Assembly (NCBI RefSeq): GCF_009389715.1
Contig: NC_052399.1
Coordinates: 13,705,646 to 13,769,645 of the forward strand
Length of the DNA stretch: 64,000 nt
From: Phoenix dactylifera
Lineage: Eukaryota > Streptophyta > Magnoliopsida > Arecales > Arecaceae
Direction: 5' to 3'
In this document: in pieces, positions 35,841 through 47,800 of the stretch
How positions within the stretch are numbered: the stretch's first letter is position 1
Layout of the letters: each line of letters starts with the position of its first letter
The notes under the pieces: generated by a model
What the model was told of the DNA's origin: nothing
Databases searched by the model: none
What the model saw: only the letters and a program-made list of their open reading frames with translations
Program-made: the position numbers and the translations under genes

Positions 35841-38800
35841 ATGGCGATTGTGACGGGGATCGGTATTTGGTGTACTTGGTGAGGTACGTGGAGAGGAACG
35901 CGGGTTTGCTGCTGGATGGGACCCTGACGCTGAAGCTGAACCCTGTGGGGCTCCGGTATGTTCAGTCGCGGCTGGAGGCGCTGCAGGAGCTGGAGGGCCT
36001 CCTCGCCGGCGCCCCCGTCGACTACCTCCGGGCCTATGTCTCCGACCTCGGGGACCACCGCGCGCTCGAGCAGCTACGGCGGATCTTGCGCCTGCTGACC
36101 TCGCTGAAGGTGATCTCCGTGTTGCCGCCGCCTGCGAGGGACCCGACGCCGGTGTCGCTGCTGCCGTTCGGGCGGCTCCGCGCGCTGGAGCTGCGGGGGT
36201 GCGACCTCTCCACATCTGCGGCGAAAGGGCTGCTGGAGCTCCGGCACACGCTCGAGAAGCTCATATGCCATAATTCCACTGTGAGCTATTTGTACCAAGA
36301 TCCTCCTTTTCTGTTTAGATTTTATAAAGTATGTTTTTTATCCAAATTCTACAGTGATTTGCCGTTCCCCTTTTCTGTGAGCTATTTATTTTTCTATAGA
36401 CATCTCCGACAAATTTTCATATTTCAAGTTTCTAAATTCTAATAATTACGGAATTATGGCTTCATTTTGTTTCCAATTTTGACGTGCTGAATTGCGAACA
36501 ATTCTTTCTTCGTTTTGTTTTAACGTATACTTTCTGTATTACTAGATTGACAATGTTGAATTGCATCTGTTATTGTAGTATCTTTGCCTATTGACCACTC
36601 TACCTTGCCTTGCAGAAACATTATTTTGTCTTACATATTTATTACGCTTTTTCTGCTTTACTGGAGAATATACATGTATAGGTTTTGCATCGTTTTAATT
36701 TTAGTTATGTACTGAAGGTAGTTTTTTTTATCAATTTTTCTTCTAAATTATTTGTGTAGTCATGACAAATAAATGCTCTCTGTGTTTATAATTTTTCCCC
36801 ATGTTTTTGTTATCCACTACTGGTGTGGAAACTCAGGATGCACTCAGGCATGTATTTGCCAGTAGAATTGTGGATATAAAGGATTCTCCAGCATGGAACC
36901 GGCTGTCTTTTGTCTCGTGTGCTTGCAATGGTTTAGTTCTTATGGACGAGTCCTTGCAATTACTTCCTGTTGTTGAAACTCTGGATCTGAGTCGGAACCG
37001 GTTTGCAAAAGTGGATAATCTCAGGAACTGTACGAAGCTGCGGCACCTGGATCTTGGGTTCAATCACTTGCAGACAATAGCATCATTTAGAGAGGTAAAT
37101 TTTGGTCAGTTTATGCCTAGTGATTTAACAATATTATTTGGACGTGAAATTCTCCATATTAGTGCGTACTCGCACCATTTTGTATCTGACTCTGTAGAGT
37201 CATAATATAACACATCGAAGTCTACAGATTGGAAAATTGATATCATAAGATTTTGTTCTTCTGCAATTTAAGTTTTGAACTTGGATAGCCTTCATTTGTT
37301 TGTTAGCTATTGCAAATTGTTTTTTTTTTTTTTGAGTTTGTAGTGTGGATATCTTATGATGTGGATAATTCTAAGATAAGACTTCTTGTTTGTGAGAAGG
37401 ATCATGCTAATATATTTTTTTTCCTCCCCCCTTTTTTTCAGTTCAGGAACCTGTCCATGCTTATTTCTCTCATTATTGGCCGAATTGTTATCCTAATATT
37501 CTCATTAAAATCTGTAATCAAAACAGAATATACAAGAAGTACTAATTTACCAAATTCATTGTATTATAATGTAGATAACTATCCCTTACTATTTATATAC
37601 TTAATGAATAGAAAGATGAGCTTATGACATAAGAATGGAGGAAGAAAATTTTGTAGTATATGCAAAACCATGACAGTGTTGGCTATGCATGTAGATTTAT
37701 ATTCATTTTAAAGACTATTATACAGTTTGAGTATTGGTGTAGATTACAGGGCATCGTTTATTGTTATTGGTATGGGGGGGGTGGGCACATGTCGATCTTG
37801 TAGCAATGTGAAAAGAGTCAGTCTCAAGGATAACCCCATGTGGCAAAAATCTTAAACCCAAACCTTCAACTTCAAAATATTGATCTGCTTATAGCTAAGG
37901 ATTCCTAACATTGCTGACAGAGAGAAACCAACTAGTACTACTACATAATGATGTGCATAAAATTCCATAAAGGCATCCTGTCATTTCTATCTGATCGTCT
38001 TCACATAATGTAGCCAATGAAATGTGGAAACTAGAATGCATTAGATAATAATCATCCATCATGAATTTTATAACCATGGTGAATAAATTTTAGGAAAAAA
38101 TGTTCAAGTTCCCCAAGCTCTTTGAATTAATTAATAGAGGACATGATGACATGAGAATATAGAAATTTTTAGCACCTTCTCTGTTTTGTGCAAAGCCTTG
38201 AAGAGCAAGTGACCCATCTTACCACTATACTAATCCACAAATGGTATGCTTCCATCATGCCTTAAACAACTTAATAACTTTGCAGTGACTGGGCATGGAA
38301 CTAGGACCAGCCAATGGCAAAAGAAGTTTGAATTTAGCTGGAGTACCTAAACGAAAATGTACAGCTCACATCATTGTATTCAAATAAGGAAGAAGCTATA
38401 TTGAAGCTGGCACCTTTATATTCCTCCTGATAGTTTATCAGGCATGACTTCATTTGGTACAGTTATTGGTCTCTTCATTGACAGATTTGTGATCTTTTTC
38501 CTAACTTGGCAGTTGCCACTTTTTCCTCATCCCTGGAAATCCATAACCTAAATGCATCCTGCTGGATCAGGCCTAAGATTTTTTTTTTTCCCTTTTGTTT
38601 TCTTAATAAGTTCTTTTCAACAACATTTGTTGCTGATATCACATCCGAATTGCAATTTTAAGCCATATGTTATCTTATTGTTCCATAACCTTTTTCCTAA
38701 CTTGGTTTGTCTTTTGTCCCTTGAATTCTGTAACCTTAATCCACCTTGTTTTATTGGAACTCAGAAATTTATGTTACTGACTTTTAGAATAAAACTCTGA

Positions 38801-41800
38801 AATGATAAACCAGTAGAACATCCATCCATATTAAACTAATCAAAGCCTGGATAAACTAATATGATATCAATGCCAAAGAATATGCTTGTGCATTTGTTTG
38901 TGCCCTCAAGGAGAGCTTTGCATTACCAGAACTTGCAAAGTGATGCTTCACATTTAAAACAACTGATCAAAGGTTAATGGAGAATGAGATGCGAATTGAT
39001 GCCTTATTAAAGAATTTCAATAAAGAAACTGAAGAGAAAATGTTGGATTTGAGCGGTTCTTTCATGTTGGTGGACTGCTGTGCTCTCCACAATTTATGCT
39101 ACAATGCTACAGGCCGAAGGAAGGATCCATAGTAACCCTAGTATTTCTATTCCAAGAATTGAAAAGCTTTACTTAATTATTTGTTTGTTGATCCTGTTTT
39201 CATTAGACCTCAAATTTCATCATATAAAATTTTATAGTCCATAAAGAGCATTGATGCATGTCTTGGATTTAATTGAGAAGTCAATGATTTTCTTTTCTTT
39301 GCTTCCACAGCCTAATTCTGACATTTGCTGATATTAGATTGATTCTTTTGTTTATTGTTTTAGGTAGATGCCAATTACCTTTAAACAACATTTAGCACAT
39401 GCAATGATAAGCACCCATGTAGTTCTTAGATGCCTGGAGTCCAAGTTGCACAAGGACCCAAAAATTATTAAATGTTGATAAAAAATCATAAAATGATAGC
39501 ATTTCAAGTGTGTTGTGCTGTTTTTTTTCTTTTCCTTTTCTACTTTCTCCATTCCTTTTTTTTCCGACACCTCTTCTGGCACCAATAGAGCATCAACTAC
39601 CAGTATCATTTCCTACAACAATAGTACCTCTAGCTTCACCTATGGCAATTGCCTATAACAGTAGCAATCAAGGTTTGCCATACCAGTGTCTATCGCCCTG
39701 TGTCGGGTATATCGTACCATAATGGCACCAAATTGAGACTCGATGCAAGAGGCATATCAAGTCTCAGTATGCCAATCTGATCTCCATACCGGACATATCG
39801 ATACTATACTGGCATAGTATCGGTACGGGGTCCGGTATTGAGACGGCGAACTTTGGTAGCAACAATTGTTACTTTTAGCTATGGGCATCATTGTTGTAGG
39901 TGGCCATAATCGAGAATCTGAAATTTTATAGACTTTTGTGAGCAGTCACCCATGTGGCATTTAAAGTGATAGAGAATTGATTATTGGTGTATTGTCAATC
40001 TTTTAAATTATCATGTTCAAGCTGATACTTAAAATGGGAATCTTCTATATCACACACTTCCCGGTTACATTAATTTGTTTTCTGTAAGTTGATGAGATAG
40101 GACATAAGAAGCTTGTCTTCAGGATGCATTTTTTTATTTAGGTCAAAAATTAGGAAATGACTTAGAATCTAAAGAAAATTACAGAATTTTGTGATTGTGA
40201 TCCTTTGTCATGAAGGACATGAAGGAATAGAAAACTTATTGTGCATGAATTATTTTAGTCAATCTATTACATTAAAACATCCTGGAGCAAGTACAATATG
40301 CCATCTAATACAGATGTTACTTCTAAATGGGATCCTTTTATATGAAACACTTATTGGTTACATTTATGTGCTTTTTGTGTAGTGATAAGATAAAGACAGG
40401 CAAACCTCCTTTAATGGAGTTTTCAACTGTTAACTGAGTTGGAGAAATATAACAACTTATTTATGTTATTGGTTTAGAACCTGATTTTCATTAAATCATT
40501 CCAATTTAATTAAGAAAGTAAGTTATAGGTCCATGTGTTTGTACTCATTGCAGGTTTCTTGTCGAATAGTTAAACTTGTTTTAAGGAACAATGCACTAGC
40601 TACTCTACATGGAATTGAAAATTTGAAATCGCTTGAAGGGCTTGATCTTTCCTACAATATCATTTCCGGCTTCACAGAGTTGGAGATCCTTGCAAGTCTT
40701 TCATGTTTACAAAGCTTATGGCTGGAAGGAAATCCAATTTGTTTTGCTCGTTGGTATCGAGCACATGTCTTCAGTTTCTTCTCCAATCCAGAGAAGGCAA
40801 GTGATGGTTTCGTAATGTCTATACTGTTTATTTTATCAGTCTTCTAACAGTTATCAGAGCTTTGATATGCATATTTGTGTCTTAATAAGTGTACTGTTTT
40901 GTATCTCTTCTTCAGCTGAAATTAGATGAAAAGGGAATTAGCACAAGAGAGTATTGGGAGAGGCATGTAATCTTTGCAAAAAGGCAAAAACGACCTGCAG
41001 GGTATGGTTTCTATTTTCCAGCAAAAGATGATCCTGAAGATGAGAGCATTAGAAATACAAAGAAGGTAGGTGTCTTTCAAATTGGTTTTTGCTGATTGTG
41101 TGTTAATCCTCTCGCACATAATAAATACCTTTCTGTAATTGAGAGTCATGCTTCTACTACTCCTGGAAAGAAGAAATGAGATTCTTAATTTCCAACATCC
41201 TTGTATCATGATATATATTCAATAATTAGGGAAAAAAAAATTCTGTAACCCCTAAATTTATGCTTTTGATTGTAGAAAAAACATTCTCGTCTTGCTTGTA
41301 TCGTGGATGAGGAGCAAAGGAGATATCTCTGCTCAGAAGCTGTTGATCAAGAATCACTGTCTTGTGATAGTGATAGTTTGAGGAAAGAGGAGAATGCCAT
41401 TTCAGACAGTGAAATAAAAATAGTCGGTTTGATCAATAGAGCTGAATACATGAAGAAGGAGCGATCTGTCCTTTGGTTGCGAGAGTTTAAGGAGTGGATG
41501 GATCAGACTGTTGAGGATAAAGTGGATAAAAGCCAGTCCGAAGAGTTTGAAGAAGGTTCTGGTAAAGAAAAGGATATGAAACAAAGAAAGGGTCATAAAT
41601 CATTTGGGGAAAGCTCCAAGCACGTTGCAGACCTTGCACAAACTTCAGAAGGTGGGAGTAGCTCAAACATTTTGGAATCTGACATATCATTTACAGATAC
41701 CAATATTGGTGGCCGTAGCAGTGAATTCTTTGATTATAATGGCAGTGCCATTTTGGAACCCTCAGTGGTGAATAATGGCCATGCCTCAATGTTGGAACTA

Positions 41801-44800
41801 AAAATTGGGGGAGTGAGTGATGAGAAAGATCAATCGAGGGTTCATTTGAGGAAACCACAGGATCTTTCTCCTTTAGAGGTAAAAGGTTACTCTCATTATA
41901 GTTCTTCAACGGTCGAAGGGGGTGAGGAGATGGAACTGAAGATGAGCCCTGCACCATTGACTGCCATAGATGAGATAATAGGGCCACGCCCATCCTCAAT
42001 CTACCCCAAGTCGCCTCCACATTATCAAGAGGATATTCTGCACCGCAGACTATACTGGGAGGAAGAGTTCTTACAACTATCAGCTGAGTCACATTCTGTG
42101 GGATCATCAGACAGTGATACCAGCTGTAGTGATTATGCTTCATGTGAACTCAATTCATCCAGTTCTGAGCTTGATTGTTCACTAATTCAGACATCCATAA
42201 ATCAGGTCATCAGTGATCACTCAGATACATTTCTTTATGAAGATAATCACTTCGAGGGAAGGCAAGAGAAACCATGCTTAGGAGAGAACAGCATCTCTTC
42301 ATCTGATTATTGTGCTCAAAATGATTACAGTCTTGGGAATCAGTTTTTACCAAACCATAACAAAGCATGTTTGCTTAATGATATTTCAGCTGATGCTGGT
42401 TCCAGTATTTCAGCTGATGTTGGTGACATGGGGAATCAAAAAGCTAGACAAAAGGTTAAGAGAAGGGTTATCTCACTTTCAGAAAATTTTGACACTGAAC
42501 CAGAATTTCAGAAGTCCAATGGAATTGTAGAAGCTGGTAAGAATGACGTGAAAGATGCAAATGGACAACCAAGTTGCCATGCGAACTTTGTCCATGATTA
42601 TTGCGAGGAAGCTGCTCTTGTTGCACCACGTAGTCATGATAAAATTTCAACCATGGCTGATGCTGATGGTTCTCCTACAGAGACCAAAACCAGCTCTTTG
42701 GATCCTGAGCAGGATGATTGCATAAAAAACATTTTTCACATGAAAATTGCAGATTCAGAATCTTCTGAAACTTGTGAGGGATTGGTTCGTTGTGGTTGTA
42801 TATTTCAACTTGGATCCGACTTTCAAGAGAGGCGAGTTCCATTTATCTTTTGCATTTCCTTCCGATTTTATTTTGCTATAGGACATGAAAATTTATGGCA
42901 GAAAATGCTCTATCACTTTTAAGTAGTTTTGACTTTAATTATGAGAACAGTACATTCCATGCCAAAGCATGTACTTGGAGACTATTATTCAATCTGATGC
43001 CAGACTTGTTACTTTGTCCTAATATACCCATGCAGCATGATACAACATGGGTATGGGTGTGGGATATGAGCTTGACACATTAATATGGCTGTTGGACATG
43101 GCAATCCGAGCAAACTGGCAGTGGATAAGGAAGTCAAATAGAGGGTAGAGGGGGGGAAAAGAGAGGAGGGCTACCTACCTTGCAAGAGCCGTTGGTAGCT
43201 GGCTGGTTCTTGGGAGCCATGGTTGGATGGATCTGAGATCTAGGGCAAAGGTTATGATTGAGCAGACAGTGGGGTCAGTGTCGGGAGAGACATTTCTATT
43301 CACTAAATATTTCAATTCTTGTTCTACCAAAAAGAAAAGAAAAAAACATTTCTGTTCTTTGTCCTTAATTTAATGAAATTTTATTCTCAATCCTTGTTCA
43401 TATATAAAATAATAAAAGGGCTTAACCATATATAAAAAAAGAAAAACTAGTAGTTCAAGGATTAACTATTGAATGATAGCTGCATAAGAGTTACTTGTAG
43501 AATGGAAGCAAATAGAAAATGTCCATGTAGCTGCATTCTTGAATCCTATCAAGTTGAGTCCCTGTATCTGGGGATAAGACAAGTCCAGCTCCTGGACAGA
43601 CCTGTACGCAAACCCATGTTACACAGATTCTACCTTAGGTTTCCCTTTCTTCTCTTCCTTTTCCCTTATGTTGACTTTCTTTAAAGTATCCTGCATCAAA
43701 CTGGTGAAAAGCATATCTAGATGCTATTGGTGAGAAGCATACCTATATGCTATTAGGATAGGATATAATATTACTGCGTTTTTTCCCAACCTGTGGTGCC
43801 ATATGATAAATCCAAGAAGTACAAGAAGATTTTGATTTTGTCATCTTGTAGCAAGCTTAATTAGGGAATCAATAACATTGGCTTCTCTGGTAATCAGAGA
43901 AAACCCTATCCTCCATATGGTGTTCTTTCTAATGAATTTTAGATTTCTAGAGCAACATCATAAGTTGAATATGTGTGTGTGTGTCTATATATATATGTAT
44001 TTATGTATGCATGTATATATCCAAATTTAAGTCTGAACTTTAAAACATAGAAGTAATTGCTATTGCAAGTCGACAAACACAAGAAGCATAAAATGGTTAC
44101 ACTTGTGCTGGTGGGAACAACTGCTACTGCAGTTGATTCATCACTCTAACCAATTAACCATAAATTTCAAAGTTCCTTCAATGTAAATTCCTTCATACCA
44201 ACTACAATGTTCTCAATCAAAGATTCATCATCTTGAGCTAAGGATTGTGCATCATCAAGGGCCAAATGGATGATTTTTCTTTTGGGCTGCCCTGGATGCT
44301 CAAGCTAAACTTTGAATGTTTGATGTATAGTAAGTTCTATTCCTTGCTGATACAACAAATTGAGGATCAGGTCTCTATCTAATAAACTTAAATACTTAAA
44401 TCTAGATTTCGTGTCATGCATGACTACAAACTTCATTTGACAGTCAAATAGAGCAAGGACTGAGGATTGGTTGCACAAGGATGATACGACCAAACTAAAC
44501 ATGCAACCGTCCTACAGAAGTACGTATTTTGGTCGTTTCTCTAGCAAGATTGGCCAACCTTACTGGGAGTTTTAAATGAGTTTTAAGTGCACCCCCCGCC
44601 CCTACCCACAAACACCCCGACCAAAACAGAATACAAACTTACATATAGCAGTATGATATGGTATCAGGGGGTGTGCAATACCAGTACCTTAATGGTGTGG
44701 TATAGCCGGTATAGACCAGTACTTAAATCCTTGATGCAGATCAAATATTCAAATGTTGGAGTGCTTTTGAAAGTTGCCAGCTGATTTGGGCCTTTTGATT

Positions 44801-47800
44801 GAGGCATTGATCTAGTTCTAGTTAAACTGACGAATTGAGGTATCGCATGCCAGTGGCATGCTGGCTTGGGAATTTGGTATGTGCCATGCCATTCCATGCC
44901 AATGCTTGGCACATACTGGTGCAGGACCAGTGCCATGCTAATGCGATGTGTAAGACACTAGCACCATGCATATAGTGCCATAAATTGTGTGTTGACCAGC
45001 GCCTTAATCCATGATTGAGCTGACAAACTAATAGCCGATCAGAGGGCCTCAAGAAGTCTTATTTTTGAGCAAGGATGCCTTTTTGATCAGAAGGCAGGCA
45101 GTCCTTGGTGGTTGCTGCTCTAACACCTAGTTTTAGTTGACCCCAAATTCTAGGAGTTATCTGCCTGCCTTACAACTGTTAGACACAGAACAGAAAACTC
45201 ATATGGACCTTAATAGTCGAACTTAGAGCTTTCCCCCCATCCTTTTTTCTTTTCTGTGTATTAAGATTGCAAGTGACGTGAGATATTTACCTGAGAAGGC
45301 TTGTCCAGTTGATTCTGTGGCTCATTGCTGACTTTTTTTATTGTATATGAGTAATTTTGCTCGGTTCTACTACCAAAATACATCTAACTTAGTTCATTTG
45401 AGGAAAGAAAGAATGAATTTCTCTTTGTATTGTCTGAAATGGGAGCATGATTGGGGAAAAAGGTATGTCAAATGAAGCAGTTAGATTGGGATGTTACTAA
45501 TAGGGAAATTGGGCCTTATCATGGAGTGGTTAGTTCTTCCTGGCATTGGTACTCAATGTGTCTATTGTCTCTTACTTTATGTTATAGCTGACCTCAGTTA
45601 ATTAAACAAATAGCTGAGGGACTTTCATTCCTTAATTGTTTCTTTGTCATGTCATAGTCATGCCTGCTTTCTGTTGATTTTCTGGAGTTATATTAGAGGA
45701 ATAGGTGTATGTCTCTAAGGAATCTTAAATTAACTTACTAGAACTTCTCCAATGCTCTTATCTACTTTGTGCAGTGACATTGCTTTAGTGCGAAGCTCTA
45801 AGAACAAATTGTATATTCTACTTATTGATGCGACATCTGACAGTCGAGGTCAAGTTCTTTGCGAAATGGAACATTTTCTTCAGTTTAGGTTTTATGCTTT
45901 ACATAGCATTGGAGTCCTTGTTGATCATTTTTCCATATAAGTTCAGCAGTATAAATTTGATAGTTGTTTTACAGGAACCATCTCCAAAGTTTTGGGATGC
46001 CATAGGCATGAGGATATAAGAAATGTTATAGTAGGACTGGGACTGCAAATTATAAGGTTTGATGCAAAATATTTATTATGAAATTTGTATGTTTTGACTC
46101 ACGACATTCTGAACGCAGCTCACATACAATAATTCAGGAATCGTCTTATATTTGATTTTTCACTTAAATGTTTCAGGGTACACTTGGAGAGAAATGTGAC
46201 ATATCTGTTCTTAACAAGGACTCCTCAGATCTCGGAAGATTTACTCCACCTGCTACAAATTTGTTGTTCTACTTCATTGATTAATGGATGTTCTCTGCAG
46301 AGGTGATGTTTCTCATTGCCTCTTTCATTCTTGAAAAATGACAAATATCTAATACAAAATATGGTATCTCAGTGAGTGCCACATTTTCATTTTTCAGCCC
46401 TCCCCCCCCTCTCTCCCCTTATTTTTAACTGATTGGATGGCCTTAAAATTTTAAATGGCAGTTGGGAGCAGGTCCAGGTCAAATTGCTTGAGAAACATAT
46501 TTATGGAAGTTTAAAGATGGGCATGTTCCTGTACTCAATGCTTCTGTTTTGGCACAATTCTGCTGAAGGTGTGCTTTTTGCCTTGCAATTTGTCTTCCTT
46601 CATCAACAAACTCGTTAAATATTTCTTTCTGAAGTTGCGTATACCCATTTCTTGGTTAGATAATGCTGGCAAATTGGCTTACAGACTGGAAAATCTTGAG
46701 TGCAACAAACATTTAAAACCTTTGGATCTTGCATCCATCTGCAATATGATATGCATTCTCTGTAACTACAGAATGAGAATGTTGTGTTGTTGTTATTGGA
46801 AATTAAAACTGCATGATTACTGTTGTAGTTGGACAGTAGTTCCGAAGTGTTGTATTCCTCTGCTAATGGTATCTGGCGTATTTGAGTGGAAGTTTCCTTC
46901 TTCGATTATTGGCAACACCAAGGCCTGCTTGCTAAGAAAACATGGTTTTTAAGCCTTTCTTTGTATTACTTCACTATTAACCTGATTGATTAGTTGGCCT
47001 TAAAAAGTCATCCTTTTCTAGTTAAGCCTTTTGTTGGTCCATTTCTCTGCTTATAGAGTCCCAAGGTTTTTAACATATTTTGCTTGCCATGTTGGAGAAC
47101 GTCACACTCCCCCTTTTCCCCTTTTCTTTAGTCTATGTTCTGATGTACTAGCTGATCACTTAGAACCGTTGTATGTGTATTGAAAGGTAATTTTGGATTT
47201 AAGTCTTAAAATTATCATGATCTTGCATTATCAGGAACTTAAAGCACTTCTTTCATGATTGTGCAGGGGAATCATGGCTTGCAAGATCTCTTTTTGTGAT
47301 TGAAGGATATATTCTTGTGTGCATTGAGAATCTTGCACATTTTGGCTCTTTTATGGATGATTTTGAATTATCTCGCCCGTATTACTCTCTTGACTCATGC
47401 TGCTCCATTAAGAACATATTGGAAATGGTAACCCATTCTTGGCATTCTTGGTTTATCTAATTTGTTAATTTATCTCTTTTGTTTCCCTTTGAAATGGAAG
47501 TATAGCGATACTTTATAGTTTATACGTGGTCAATATGGAGATGGATAACTTCATTACATTAGCTTCCCTAAGATTTAAGGTTCCTTGACTGATTTTTGAG
47601 ACTGATATTTTTGGTTGGTGTCAGCTACATCTTTCAATAATTTATTCTATGTCATTGCATCTGATAGACCGGCAATATGGAAGATATACCCCAAACAATG
47701 AATGCAAATTATTCCTAGAATATTCATAGGTTTACCTCCATTTTGATTGAGTAGGATCTTGATAAATGCTTGAGCATTTATAACTCCAAGCTGTTAGACC

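Noticed and set aside
41402..42143. Minus-strand frames within exon 5 of the LRR gene
   Set aside because: Antisense shadows of a long exon with consistent phase and family similarity.
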